A DNA stretch of 62,078 nucleotides from Halomonas sp. (GTDB lineage Bacteria > Pseudomonadota > Gammaproteobacteria > Pseudomonadales > Halomonadaceae). Below the pieces are notes generated by a model. It did no database searches, had not been told where the DNA came from, and worked only from the letters and a program-made list of their open reading frames with translations. The stretch is from the NCBI RefSeq assembly GCF_029263665.1, contig NZ_JAJUFQ010000025.1, positions 1 through 62,078 of the forward strand. The letters are read 5' to 3'. How positions within the stretch are numbered: the stretch's first letter is position 1; each line of letters begins with the position of its first letter. The translations under genes were made by a program, and so were the position numbers. This document shows, piece by piece, positions 40,708-50,246 of the stretch.

Positions 40708-41952
40708 TCAACTCCCCTGTTCCGGGTAGCAATATTCGGCCAGGCTATCCAGGCGTCGCTTGCTGGCGCTGACAAACGGGTTGTCCTGATCCCAAGCATA
40801 ACCGGCCAGAACCGAGGCAATCATCTGTCGGATTCTTTGTGGCTGGCGGTCGTGGAAAATGATGCGTTGCAGACGCTCGTCGTACCAGGCATCGACAAAA
40901 GCGCGGAAGGTAGCAATACCTTGTCGCAAGGGACGCTCAAAGGAGGTGTCCCAATCGATGTCCTGTCCTTCCAGCTGTTGCTTGACCAGAGGCGCTGCGC
41001 GCAGGGCGGAATCCAGAGCGATGGTGACGCCTGAGGAGAATACCGGGTCGAGAAACTCGCCTGCGTTGCCGAGAATGGCGAAGCCTGGACCATGCAGACG
41101 CTCGATGTCAGCAGAATAACCGCCGATACGCTGGACCTCGCGCCTAGGCTGCGCATGACTCAACAGACGAGAGAAACGCGGTTCCTGACGGAGCAGGTTC
41201 CACAATCGTTGGTCGTCGCTGTCGCCAGCGGCATCGGCCTGGTCTGGTGCCGTCACCACGCCGACCGAAGCACGTCCGGAACGGAAGGGAATCAGCCAGT
41301 ACCAAGTCGTGGCGTCCTGGGGATGAACCCCGATCAGAATCTTTTCACGGTCGTATTCCGCCGCTTCGATATGGTCTTCGACGTGGGTGAAGAGCGCTGT
41401 GCGGGGCGCCAAGGGAGAGGGTCGGTCAAGCTTCTCCAGGCGAGCCAGGACACGGCCATAGCCGCTGGCATCGAGCACGAAGCGAGCCTTCAAGGTATGA
41501 CGCCTGCCTTGTTCATCTTCAAGCTGAAGACATGGCTGTTGAGGGTGGGCGTGAAAGCCGGCAACACTGACGCCGAAGTGGATCTGAGCGCCGGCGCGAC
41601 GTGCTCCCTCGATCAGGCGTTGGTCGAAGTCGGCTCGTTCCACTTGCCAGGTGGTGCCTGGCCCGGAAGAAAACTTGTCGCGGAAGTCGATGGCAGCATA
41701 GCGCGCACGATGACAGAAGGCAGCTCCGTTCTTGGCCTGGAATTCTCCGGCTTGCGCAGACTCAAGCAATCCGCACTGTTCCAGATAGACCATGCACTGG
41801 GGCAGCAGGCTCTCGCCAATGCTGAAACGAGGGAAATGCTGGCGCTCCAATACCTGTACTGACCAACCGTCACGCGCCAGCCAGGCTGCAGCTGCCGCCC
41901 CGGCAGGGCCGGCACCAATGATCGCGATGTCTGTAGTCTCAACGATGTCCAT
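40708..41952 (-). CDS. FAD-dependent oxidoreductase with halogenase-type motifs
   Basis: A 414-residue flavoprotein. GxGxxG (GAGPAG) at residues 13-18 binds FAD. GESLLPQ at 46-52, FQAKNGAAF with Lys74, and WYWLIP at 217-222 match the flavin-dependent halogenase pattern (FxxKxGxxF and WxWxIP). Later DASG and FLDPVFSSG segments are standard for the superfamily. Candidate roles are halogenation of the aryl head group, as in brominated xanthomonadins, or a ring oxidation. The ATG at 41952 overlaps the exporter gene by 14 bp. Substrate and halide unknown. Confidence 0.85.
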   Translation of the reverse strand: MDIVETTDIAIIGAGPAGAAAAAWLARDGWSVQVLERQHFPRFSIGESLLPQCMVYLEQCGLLESAQAGEFQAKNGAAFCHRARYAAIDFRDKFSSGPGTTWQVERADFDQRLIEGARRAGAQIHFGVSVAGFHAHPQQPCLQLEDEQGRRHTLKARFVLDASGYGRVLARLEKLDRPSPLAPRTALFTHVEDHIEAAEYDREKILIGVHPQDATTWYWLIPFRSGRASVGVVTAPDQADAAGDSDDQRLWNLLRQEPRFSRLLSHAQPRREVQRIGGYSADIERLHGPGFAILGNAGEFLDPVFSSGVTIALDSALRAAPLVKQQLEGQDIDWDTSFERPLRQGIATFRAFVDAWYDERLQRIIFHDRQPQRIRQMIASVLAGYAWDQDNPFVSASKRRLDSLAEYCYPEQGS

Positions 41953-44212
41953 GAGAAGTCTTCTCCGTGTGAGAGGCGGCAAGTGATTTGCTTGATCGAG
42001 AGAAGGGCACCAGACACCAGGTGGCGGTCAGACCGATCAGGCAGGTTGTGCCGAGAAAGTGCAGTGCAGGAGTGGCACTGAACGCCAGTAGTCCAAACGC
42101 CAGCAGGCTGGAGGCGCAGGATAGCGTGATGGCCAGCCAGGCAGCCGGGTCGTCGGGGTGCTCGGTACTGAAGATGCCGGCATCGAGACCAATGCCGAGT
42201 ACCAGCAGAAGCCCCAGCAGGTGAAAGAGTGACAGGCCAATCTGCAAGGCAGCGAAGATCCCCAATGTCAGTATCACTGCGCCAACAGGAGGTAACAGCA
42301 CCCGCCAGGCGTTCAAACGGTAGCGCCAAAGGAAGGCAACACCCAGCACGAACATGGCCAGGGCCAGCCAGCGAATGATGCTGGTGCTCAGTTGTTCCAG
42401 TTGGGAAGAAAGTGCACTGACCCGGTCGCGATATAAGGTACCGGGGGCTCGGGACAGCGCCTGGACTTTGGCGAGGCCCTGATTATCGAGGTCTCCCAGC
42501 AGAATGACGGCACTGGGTGTGCCATTCAGTGTGAACCATAACGGGCGCAGGGTTTCTCCAGCGTCATCGTCAAGCCATATGTCCGGCGTCAATGTCGGAA
42601 CCTTGTCCAGTGTTGCCCAGATACGACTCGCTTGTTCGGAAGGTAGCCCTGCCTGTTTCAGCACAGATGGCAGGGCGCTCTGATAGCGTTGGGTGACGGT
42701 TTGCAGGTTGCTTTCCTGGGTGGCTCTTGAGGGTACGACCTGGGCCAGGTGACGGTAGCTGGATAAGTGTCCTTGATGATGCAGGCGAGATAATTCGGCA
42801 TCCATGGTCTCCAGGCGCTGCAGCAGCGTCTCGGGAGCGTCCGCTTGCAGTACCAGATAACGGAACCCTGCTGGTTGGCCGAGCAATGCCTGTACGCGCT
42901 GCTGCTGATCGATCAGTGCCTGGGGGGAACTGTTCAGTTGACGCAGGTCGTGACGCGAGTGGCCTGCCAGAATAGCCAGCAGCAGCGCGGCAAGCAGTAC
43001 CAGCAGCATCAGAACATAGGCGTTGCGATGATGAGGGCCCAGGCGCAGGCTGTTCAGGCGCAGGGCAATGGCCTGGGTAGCAGGATGGCTGCGCAGAGGG
43101 ATGCAGGGCAGGCATAGGCGAACGCTCAACCAGGCACCGAACAGGCCACAGGCGGTGAAGGTTGCCATCTGGCGCAGGCCAGGAATGGGCGGCGCCATCA
43201 GTACCAGGTAAGCACACAAACTGGAGACAAGGCTGAGAAACAAGCCTGGCCACAGCGCAGAAAGTGGGCGGTGTGGATGCAGTTGACGCATGCATTGCAA
43301 ATGCAGTGCGTAGTCCACCGAGATGCCGATCAGACTGGCACCAAAGGCCAGGGTAATCAGGTTCAGGGAGCCGAATAATGTCCAGGTGATGGCGCTGGCA
43401 AATAATAGTCCGCTGGCAACAGGCACCAGCAGTGTTGCCATCAGGGCCGGCCGGCGAAAGACCAGCCAGAGCATCAGCAGGACACCGAGCAGGGAACCGA
43501 CACCGATGGTGGTGACCTCTCGCTGGGCCTGCCGGGCTCCGGCGGCGGCGTGGAACACCAGGCCTGAACGCAGCAAGGTGAGATCAGGGTGGTCGGCAGT
43601 AAAGCGATCCAATGTCTCGTTCAGGCGGCGCTGCAGTTCCATGTCGTAGGGACTGGCGGCCAGGGTGGCACTGATCAGCCGCCACGTCGCCTTTGGTGTG
43701 GTGACGACCGGGCCGCCATCGCGCCATTCCACGTGGGAGGCAAGACGGGCACTGAGCCAGGCATCAAGCAGGCCGAAGGGGTCATGAACGAGGTCGCCAG
43801 CGACTCCTGGGGTGAACAGGCGAGACAGACCACGCTTGATCCAGTCTTCCGGAGTGCCCTGTGCCAGTGTCGGGGGCAGCAGTCGATATCGGTAGGGGGC
43901 CAGCAGGTGGTCCGGGCGAGGAGGCGACTGCTCATCAAAGCGAGCCACCACGCCGCTTTCTTGCAGGCGCCTGCGTAGTTCCTGGGTGGCAGCAACATCA
44001 CCGGGGCCGGTGACCAGTATCAGGAAGCGCTGCTCGAAGGCGTCTGCAAGGCGTTGGTCTGTGTGCTGAAACAGAGCGTTGCTGGCAGATTCCGGTAGCA
44101 GGGCCGTGATACGGGTATCCAGAGGAGCACCGCGCCATAGCTGGATCCCGAGCAGGACAGCACTGACCAGGATCACGCCCAACCATAGCAGCAGCCCCCG
44201 TGAGCGGATCAC
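41939..44212 (-). CDS. MMPL/RND-family lipid exporter
   Basis: A 757-residue inner-membrane exporter of the hydrophobe/MMPL branch, with twelve predicted helices in two halves and two large periplasmic loops. The first half has LLGVLLMLWLVFRRPALMATLLVP and GISVDYALHLQ, the second GIGLDAGIFSTEHPDDPAAW (family Asp residues for proton transfer). It probably moves the finished polyene lipid out of the inner membrane. The start is GTG overlapping the LolA-like stop (GTGA). Length is typical for aryl-polyene clusters. Confidence 0.9.
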   Translation of the reverse strand: MIRSRGLLLWLGVILVSAVLLGIQLWRGAPLDTRITALLPESASNALFQHTDQRLADAFEQRFLILVTGPGDVAATQELRRRLQESGVVARFDEQSPPRPDHLLAPYRYRLLPPTLAQGTPEDWIKRGLSRLFTPGVAGDLVHDPFGLLDAWLSARLASHVEWRDGGPVVTTPKATWRLISATLAASPYDMELQRRLNETLDRFTADHPDLTLLRSGLVFHAAAGARQAQREVTTIGVGSLLGVLLMLWLVFRRPALMATLLVPVASGLLFASAITWTLFGSLNLITLAFGASLIGISVDYALHLQCMRQLHPHRPLSALWPGLFLSLVSSLCAYLVLMAPPIPGLRQMATFTACGLFGAWLSVRLCLPCIPLRSHPATQAIALRLNSLRLGPHHRNAYVLMLLVLLAALLLAILAGHSRHDLRQLNSSPQALIDQQQRVQALLGQPAGFRYLVLQADAPETLLQRLETMDAELSRLHHQGHLSSYRHLAQVVPSRATQESNLQTVTQRYQSALPSVLKQAGLPSEQASRIWATLDKVPTLTPDIWLDDDAGETLRPLWFTLNGTPSAVILLGDLDNQGLAKVQALSRAPGTLYRDRVSALSSQLEQLSTSIIRWLALAMFVLGVAFLWRYRLNAWRVLLPPVGAVILTLGIFAALQIGLSLFHLLGLLLVLGIGLDAGIFSTEHPDDPAAWLAITLSCASSLLAFGLLAFSATPALHFLGTTCLIGLTATWCLVPFSRSSKSLAASHTEKTSHGHR

Positions 44213-44832
44213 TGATAGTGCCCCTGCTGGGTATCACTTGCATCATGGCCGGGTTGTTCGCCATTCCCTTGGTCAATGACGTCAGGGCAGGGTGCGGCAC
44301 TCAACTCCAGCATCAGCCTGTCGCCGTTGCGGAAGACCAGGTGCAACTGGTCGATTCGGTCGGCGCCATTGAGCTGAATCTGCTCAAGGCGTTCGGACAC
44401 GATGTCATCAGTGGGCGTAAGCGTCGCGTTCCACTGTTCAATACTGCCCTTGAGATCGATGCTGAAATGCTGTTCGAGCCTGGCCCAGTCGCCCTGGAGC
44501 AGGCCTGAAAGTACAGGCAGCATGGCCTTGAGCCCAGGCGGCAGGTCGGGATTGTCCGGCGTCAGTACGACACGGTCGTTGACGGGGGTAAGTGTCTGCC
44601 AGATGAACCCTTGTGACTGGCGCTGAAAGTAGCCCTGGCTGTCCACCTGGGTTCCCAGGTCTGCCAGCCAGCGTTGCTGCTGAAACTCGACACACTCAGG
44701 CGCCTCTTCACTGAGTCGCTGGCTGAGTTCAGCAAGATCGAGAGAAGAACGGGGACCAGCGCCGGTTTCGGTAGCCGCCGCGGTGGAGGCAAGCGCTGCC
44801 GTCAGCAGCAGGGCGAGAAGTGAATAACGCAT
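44209..44832 (-). CDS. LolA-like outer-membrane lipid carrier
   Basis: A 207-residue periplasmic protein with a signal peptide (LLALLLTAALASTAAA, cleavage near residue 20). The mature part has a LolA-like half-barrel pattern: GYFQRQSQGFIWQTLTPVNDRVVLTP and a late IDQLHLVFRNGDRLMLEL. Such carriers in aryl-polyene clusters are thought to ferry the product to the outer membrane. It is read from an ATG overlapping the thioesterase stop by one base. Confidence 0.82.
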   Translation of the reverse strand: MRYSLLALLLTAALASTAAATETGAGPRSSLDLAELSQRLSEEAPECVEFQQQRWLADLGTQVDSQGYFQRQSQGFIWQTLTPVNDRVVLTPDNPDLPPGLKAMLPVLSGLLQGDWARLEQHFSIDLKGSIEQWNATLTPTDDIVSERLEQIQLNGADRIDQLHLVFRNGDRLMLELSAAPCPDVIDQGNGEQPGHDASDTQQGHYQ

Positions 44833-45272
44833 CAGTGATTGGCCTCCTGCCAGGTGACAAGCCTATCGATGAACACTTGAGGGGAGGCCAATTGCATCTC
44901 CCCCGAGGCCATTTCCACGGCAACCTGCACGGTCCATGCCCGGGTCAGGCGGCGCCGGGTTGTGGCACAGCGGATGGTGTAATCGATCTTCATGCGATGC
45001 TCCCATTCGCTGAGTCGGGCCTCGATGACAAGATGCTGGCCGAAACGCGCTGGAGCGGCATAGCGTAGCCTCATGTCGATGATCGGCCAGGCATAGCCTG
45101 ATTCGCACATCTGCGGATAGTTGTAGTTGATGGTGTCCAGCAGCTTGCAGCGGGCGATTTCCAGGTAGCGGACATAATGGCCATGCCAGGCGACCTGCAT
45201 CATGTCGACGTCGTGAAAGGGGATCTCGATGTCGGCTTCAATCTGCGGTAGAGGGCGATCATCCGGCGTCAT
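44832..45272 (-). CDS. 4HBT-type acyl-CoA/ACP thioesterase
   Basis: A 146-residue hotdog thioesterase. FHDVDMMQVAWHGHYVRYLE carries the catalytic Asp of the 4-hydroxybenzoyl-CoA thioesterase family (the usual DVDxxGHVNN-type site). It would release or proofread acyl-ACP intermediates. It overlaps the ammonia-lyase gene by 14 bp. Confidence 0.85.
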   Translation of the reverse strand: MTPDDRPLPQIEADIEIPFHDVDMMQVAWHGHYVRYLEIARCKLLDTINYNYPQMCESGYAWPIIDMRLRYAAPARFGQHLVIEARLSEWEHRMKIDYTIRCATTRRRLTRAWTVQVAVEMASGEMQLASPQVFIDRLVTWQEANH

Positions 45273-46854
45273 ACAGGCTCCAATGGCGCTTGCGAATCAG
45301 TGAACACAGCAGAGTGAGGTCCTGGTCCAGGGCGCGGTCTTCAAGTACAGGGTCGATATTCTGGCGAATGGCGTCGATGAAGTCGCCCAGGGCCTGGGGT
45401 ACGGCCTCATTGTTCTCTTCGGCACTCGCTGCGGTGCTGCCTGTGTGAAGGATGTTCAACTGGCTGCGCAGCTCTACGCCCTGACAGGCAGCATGCAGGG
45501 TGGCTGCGGCGACCTGTTCGACCAGTGTCAGTACGCGCAGGGCATCGCGGGCGGCGATGGTGCCCATGCTGACCTTGTCCTGATTGTGGCACTCGGTGGA
45601 GCGGGAAAACACGCTGGCGGGCATGGTCAGTTTCAGTGCTTCGGCAGTCCATGCGGAGGCGCCAATCTGAACGGCTTTGTAACCATGGTTGAGGGGGAGC
45701 CGCTCAGGGCTGGCTCCGCTCAGATTGCTTGGCAGGCCGTGGTTGTAGCGAGTGTCGACCAGCAGCGCCAGCTGGCGGTCGAGCAGGTCCGCAAGGTTGG
45801 CCGCTGCTTGCTTCAGACTGTCCATGACGAAGGCCACGTGGCCGCCATAGAAATGTCCGCCGTGCATCACCTTGCCGACATCGGGGTCGATCAGTGGATT
45901 GTCGTTGGCGCTGTTGAGTTCATTGGTAAGGAACTGGCGCCACCAGGGCAGAGCATCTTCCACGACTCCGATGACATGCGGAGCGCAGCGCGTCGAATAG
46001 CGATCCTGCAGGCGTGATGAGTTACGTGGGGTGCTGGGGGCGTGAAGATCCTGGCGCAGTCGCTCGGCGACACGCTGCTGGCCTGGGTGAGGCTTGGCAG
46101 CGAACAGGTCGGCATCGAAGTGGTAAGGGTTGCCGTTCAGTGCCTGGACCGAAAGCGCGGTGATGCGAGTGCTCAGGAGGGCCAGATAGGAGCAGCGGGC
46201 AAAGGCCAGGATGCCCAGAGCGGTCATCACTGCAGTGCCATTCATCAATGCCAGTCCTTCCTTGGGCTTGAGCCGATAGGGCGTCATGTGACGCTCGGCC
46301 AGGGCCTCGGCGGCAGACCGGCGAACACCGCGATCGAAGACATCGCGTTCGCCGCACAGCACGGCCGCGAGGTAGGACAGGGGAGTCAGGTCGCCACTGG
46401 CGCCTACGGAGCCTTCCTCGGGAATGACGGGCAGCACATCTTCCTGCAACAGCCACACCAGCCGCTCGAGCAACTCCATGCTGACCCCTGAAACGCCCTG
46501 ACACAGAGAAACCAGGCGCACCAGAATCACTGCCCGTGCGGCCTCTGCTGCAAGCACCTGGCCCTGGCCACAGCCATGAAAGGTATAGAGATGACGCGGC
46601 AGGCTATCGATGTCGTCCATGCTCACCGGGCGCGTGCAGGCATCGCCATAACCGGTGGTGACGCCATAGACCACACCGTCTTCTTCCAGCAGACGCTCAA
46701 GGAATACCTGGCCGCGGGTAATGCGTTCGCGGAACTCCGGTGCTGTCGAGAGCGCCACTTTGCGACGCCCTTCGGCAACGGACAGGATATCTTCGAGAGA
46801 CACTGTCGAGCCGTCGAGGACAAGAGGAGAAAGGCTGGCAGATAGCTGTGTCAT
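45259..46854 (-). CDS. Aromatic amino acid (HAL/TAL/PAL family) ammonia-lyase
   Basis: A 531-residue MIO-dependent ammonia-lyase. The self-forming cofactor triad Ala152-Ser153-Gly154 is in GSVGASGDLTPLS, and the catalytic Tyr63 in VYGVTTGYGD. The selectivity pair is Phe92-His93 (YTFHGCG), unlike the Ser-His of classical histidine lyases or the His-Leu of bacterial tyrosine lyases. In flexirubin and some aryl-polyene clusters such an enzyme makes 4-coumarate or cinnamate as the aryl starter, and that is the likely role here; the substrate is not proven. ATGA overlap with the acyltransferase sets the start. Confidence 0.88.
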   Translation of the reverse strand: MTQLSASLSPLVLDGSTVSLEDILSVAEGRRKVALSTAPEFRERITRGQVFLERLLEEDGVVYGVTTGYGDACTRPVSMDDIDSLPRHLYTFHGCGQGQVLAAEAARAVILVRLVSLCQGVSGVSMELLERLVWLLQEDVLPVIPEEGSVGASGDLTPLSYLAAVLCGERDVFDRGVRRSAAEALAERHMTPYRLKPKEGLALMNGTAVMTALGILAFARCSYLALLSTRITALSVQALNGNPYHFDADLFAAKPHPGQQRVAERLRQDLHAPSTPRNSSRLQDRYSTRCAPHVIGVVEDALPWWRQFLTNELNSANDNPLIDPDVGKVMHGGHFYGGHVAFVMDSLKQAAANLADLLDRQLALLVDTRYNHGLPSNLSGASPERLPLNHGYKAVQIGASAWTAEALKLTMPASVFSRSTECHNQDKVSMGTIAARDALRVLTLVEQVAAATLHAACQGVELRSQLNILHTGSTAASAEENNEAVPQALGDFIDAIRQNIDPVLEDRALDQDLTLLCSLIRKRHWSLYDAG

Positions 46855-47789
46855 GGCGGAGATATCTCGGGAGGTTGCCAGAACGGAAAGAAGTTGAACC
46901 ACTGTAATGGGTGATGGCGGACGTGGTTCTCGAGTTGTGCCACATAGCGGAACATGGCGTCGTCAAGCCAAGCCTGGCGGTGCTTGCGCGGCAAGGATGA
47001 CGTGTCATCGAAAGGCGTGAAGTCGACTCGGTAGGCATCACCATCGCGCACGCAGGCCAGCAGGTAGACAGGACAGCGCAGCAGAGCTGCCAGGAGGAAT
47101 GGGCCTTCTGGGAATGCTGCAGGAGCGTTGAGGAAGTCCAGCCAGCGATAGCGTCCCAGTCCAGGAGGAACCCGGTCGGCAGCGACGACGACAAAGCCGC
47201 CTGCGCGGATCCTGGCATCCAGCAATTGAGCGGTGGCAGGGGTGATGTCGTTGATCTCGATGATGTTGGGACCACGACGCCCCGTTGCACGGCTCAGTAG
47301 CTCATTGAACTTGCGAGCATTGCGACTGTGCATGATGACACTGACATCGAAGTTCGAATCCTGTTCATTCAGCGCATTGACCACATCGAGGTTGCCATGA
47401 TGAGCCACCAGTACCAGGCCGCCCGGCCCCTGGCGTTCTGCCCTGGTGAGAGCTTCGGAGAAATGGCGTACGCCGTCACCCTGAAGTTCATCGGCCGGAA
47501 AGGCACCGCTCCAGGCGCCGACCTTGTCCATCAGGCAGCGGCCAAAGCTGAGGAAATGGTGAAAGCTGCGCTGGTGCCAGGCCAGGGGGCTTCGGGACAG
47601 ATTGGGGTCGAGGCGTGCCAGGTAATCGCGCGATGCATGGCGGGCGACGGCATGAGTGGCGTAATACCACAGGATCACTGGCCACAGGACAAGTTTGAAA
47701 GGCCATTCGCCCAGGCGCCGCAAGTGCACCATGAGCAGCATTCCGCCCAGGGTGCCGCGTTCACCGACACGTGCCCATGAGGACTTCAT
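46851..47789 (-). CDS. LpxL/HtrB-like lipid acyltransferase
   Basis: A 312-residue inner-membrane acyltransferase. An N-terminal anchor (LVLWPVILWYYATHAVA) precedes LVAHHGNLDVVN, the HxxxxD/E-type site (here H-x4-D), and PPGLGRYRWLDFLNAPAAFPEGPFLLAALL, which corresponds to the second conserved block of the LpxL family. It may attach the polyene or a fatty acid to the lipid carrier. The start is fixed by an ATGA overlap with the glycosyltransferase; longer in-frame starts lie inside that gene. Confidence 0.84.
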   Translation of the reverse strand: MKSSWARVGERGTLGGMLLMVHLRRLGEWPFKLVLWPVILWYYATHAVARHASRDYLARLDPNLSRSPLAWHQRSFHHFLSFGRCLMDKVGAWSGAFPADELQGDGVRHFSEALTRAERQGPGGLVLVAHHGNLDVVNALNEQDSNFDVSVIMHSRNARKFNELLSRATGRRGPNIIEINDITPATAQLLDARIRAGGFVVVAADRVPPGLGRYRWLDFLNAPAAFPEGPFLLAALLRCPVYLLACVRDGDAYRVDFTPFDDTSSLPRKHRQAWLDDAMFRYVAQLENHVRHHPLQWFNFFPFWQPPEISPP

Positions 47790-48541
47790 GATGCTACCCA
47801 ATGTCGCTTCAGCAGGCGAGGGAGGCGCGGCAGCATGGCGAAGAACAGGCGTGCATGCATGCGGCTGATCTGCAGGTTGTCGCGCCATACATGATAGTGG
47901 CTGATGCCATCTTCCGGGTAATGCACTCTCACCGGCAGGTTCTCTATGTTGCCTCCACTCCAGTACCAGCGCACCAGGACTTCGGTATCGAATGTCATGC
48001 GCTCTCCACAGGGATGTTGCGCCAGCAAGGCATTGACCTGCGCTACTGGATAGAGGCGGACGCCACACATAGTGTCGCGAATATGGCAGGACAGTGTATT
48101 GATCCAGACCCAGACATGGGTAGCGTAGCGCCCATAGTGGCGGACCTTGGGCACGCTCTCGTCATAGCAGGCGTAACCCGCCAGAAGGGTTTGCGGGGCA
48201 TGGGCCATGCTTTCAATAAAGGCAGGCAGGTCGTCAGCATGATGCTGGCCATCGGCATCGACCTGCAGTGCGTGGGTATATCCCAGCCGTTGTGCCTCTG
48301 TCAGGCCTGAGCGTACGGCGGCTCCCTTGCCCCGATTGCTGGCATGACGCACGAGGTGATGTCCTTGTGCAGCAAGGCGTTCCAGCTCATGACGACAAGG
48401 CGCGCTGCAGCCATCGTCGACCAGAATCACCGGCAGGTCCAAGGCGCTCAAGCGATCACACACCGCGGCGATGGTTTCGGGGTGATCGTAGACCGGTATC
48501 AGGGCGCAAGGATGCAGATCAGTCATGGGGAGCTCAGTCAT
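47786..48541 (-). CDS. GT2-family glycosyltransferase
   Basis: A ~251-residue family 2 glycosyltransferase. ALIPVYDHPE (nucleotide-sugar fold), ILVDDG, ASNRGKGAAVRSG and the metal DxD motif QVDADGQHH are complete, similar to DPM/DPG synthase-like transferases. No membrane helices beyond weak C-terminal ones. It probably glycosylates the lipid or head group of the pigment. Start at 48541 overlaps the ligase gene by 8 bp; MTDLHP at 48526 is an alternative. Confidence 0.88.
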   Translation of the reverse strand: MTELPMTDLHPCALIPVYDHPETIAAVCDRLSALDLPVILVDDGCSAPCRHELERLAAQGHHLVRHASNRGKGAAVRSGLTEAQRLGYTHALQVDADGQHHADDLPAFIESMAHAPQTLLAGYACYDESVPKVRHYGRYATHVWVWINTLSCHIRDTMCGVRLYPVAQVNALLAQHPCGERMTFDTEVLVRWYWSGGNIENLPVRVHYPEDGISHYHVWRDNLQISRMHARLFFAMLPRLPRLLKRHWVAS

Positions 48542-50246
48542 GAGTGGCATCCTGAGTGAACACGACTCGTCCGGATGCATGCCGTCCGTGGTGAGAGTCA
48601 TAATGGAAGGCAATGCCATCGTCACGTCGTTCAAGATGCAGGCTGAAGCGCAGGCCAGGACGCAGGATCTTCTGGAATTTCACCCGCTCGACCGCACAGA
48701 AAGTCCCCAGTTCACCGAAATGCTCCGTGGCCAGCTCAATGGCCCACTGAACCAGTACGACACCTGGGACGAGCGGAAAGCGAGGGAAGTGGCCTGCGAG
48801 ATAGCGCAGGCGACTGGGAACTTCCAGATGTATCACGACGTTGCCTGCACAGTTTGATACTTCCCCAAGCCAGCGGGGCTGACGGTCGTCGTCGAGGTCG
48901 GCGAAGCAGCGTGAGAGCAAGGCGTTGTCGTGCTTGCCCTGGGAATTGACAGGCAGCATTTCGACAAAGCGCCAGTAACGGGGAATTGCCACGTTATCCA
49001 GCTCATCGCCAAGGATATTGCGCAGACGCTCGACAAGACTTCGTCGCGTCTCATGATCACGAGGGATCGACTCGGGCTCCATGGCGACGACGATAGCCAG
49101 ACGGCCATCGCGTTCGGCAAGGGGCAGGCAGCGGGCGGCGTGAATGTCTTCCAGCAGGCTGAGGCAATTTTCGATCTGGGTCAGGGAAATACGCTTCCCC
49201 CCTACCTTGGCCACGCGATCGGCTCGTCCCAGCAAGTGAAAGCCATCTTCCTGGGAAGCGGCCCGGTCACTCTGCAGCCACCAATGTTCAGGGTGTTCCA
49301 GAAAGGTGGATCGGACTTGCAACTTTCCTTGGTCAATTCTCCAGTCGACACATGGAAAGGCCGTCCAGCATGCCGATTGTTGCTGACGTCGCCAGGCAAC
49401 ACCGCCGGTCTCGGTACTGCCGTAGATTTCGATGACAGGGGCCTGCAGCAGCTGTTCACTGCGTAATGCATCTGCTTCGCTCAGTGGCGCGCCCGAGGAA
49501 AACACGCGTCGGGTAATAGCGGGCCAGTGCAGATGCTCGGGGAGGCGTGATAACTGTGCCGGCGATGATACTACTACGGCCGCCAGCCCGGCTTTCTGGG
49601 CATCCATGAGCCTTTCTGCCAGCGTTTCGGGGTAACGACTGTCTCTCGCGCTGAACGGCACGCCGTGGCATAACGGATGGAGAATACCGGTCAGCAGGCC
49701 ATAGATGTGCTGATGGCTGACTTGAGAGACTACCGCACAGCCTTCGAGAGGCCATAGCTTGGCATGCTGGTCGAGTTCGTCCTCCAACTGCTGGAAACGC
49801 TTCGGCTGCATGACGGGTTCGCCCGTGGAACCAGAGGTATACAGGACCACGGCCTCACGCTGGGCTTGCAGAGGAAGAGGCGCCGGTATCGCGCATTGTT
49901 GGCCGTTGGGGGGCTGGGAAAGTGGCGCTTGTACGGGAACCTGAGGTGGGTATGGCGGGATGATGCCGTCAACCATACTACTCAGGCGGCGCAGGGTGGC
50001 GGGCTTGTTGTCGCCTGGCAATACCGCGCTGCGACCGCTTTCCCACAATGCCAGCAGCGCTGCGGTAAATTCCATGGGATCTGTTTGAAACAGCAGCCAG
50101 CGCCCCTCGGCCTGGGATGACAGCCAGATACGCCATGCGGTGATCCGGGGTGCTAGCGTTCGTGCCGAGCACCAGTCTGCCGGTTGTGCGCTGGACTCAC
50201 CCGCAGCACGCTGCCAGGGCGACCCGGTGAGAGCAAGGTAATTCAC
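48534..50246 (-). CDS. Acyl/aryl-AMP ligase fused to a hotdog dehydratase domain
   Basis: A 570-residue two-domain protein. Residues ~1-440 form an ANL-family ligase (YTSGSTGEP at ~136-144, later YGSTETGG, GRADRVAKVGGKRISL and the C-terminal GK) that activates the aryl acid and loads it on ACP. Residues ~460-570 form a FabA/FabZ/ApeI-like hotdog domain with GHFPRFPLVPG at 485-495. In that domain the residue matching the catalytic acid of FabZ (Glu in PGVLxxE) is Gln500 (PGVVLVQ), so it may be a weak or partner-dependent dehydratase. In other aryl-polyene clusters these are, as far as I recall, separate proteins. Confidence 0.85.
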   Translation of the reverse strand: MNYLALTGSPWQRAAGESSAQPADWCSARTLAPRITAWRIWLSSQAEGRWLLFQTDPMEFTAALLALWESGRSAVLPGDNKPATLRRLSSMVDGIIPPYPPQVPVQAPLSQPPNGQQCAIPAPLPLQAQREAVVLYTSGSTGEPVMQPKRFQQLEDELDQHAKLWPLEGCAVVSQVSHQHIYGLLTGILHPLCHGVPFSARDSRYPETLAERLMDAQKAGLAAVVVSSPAQLSRLPEHLHWPAITRRVFSSGAPLSEADALRSEQLLQAPVIEIYGSTETGGVAWRRQQQSACWTAFPCVDWRIDQGKLQVRSTFLEHPEHWWLQSDRAASQEDGFHLLGRADRVAKVGGKRISLTQIENCLSLLEDIHAARCLPLAERDGRLAIVVAMEPESIPRDHETRRSLVERLRNILGDELDNVAIPRYWRFVEMLPVNSQGKHDNALLSRCFADLDDDRQPRWLGEVSNCAGNVVIHLEVPSRLRYLAGHFPRFPLVPGVVLVQWAIELATEHFGELGTFCAVERVKFQKILRPGLRFSLHLERRDDGIAFHYDSHHGRHASGRVVFTQDATHD

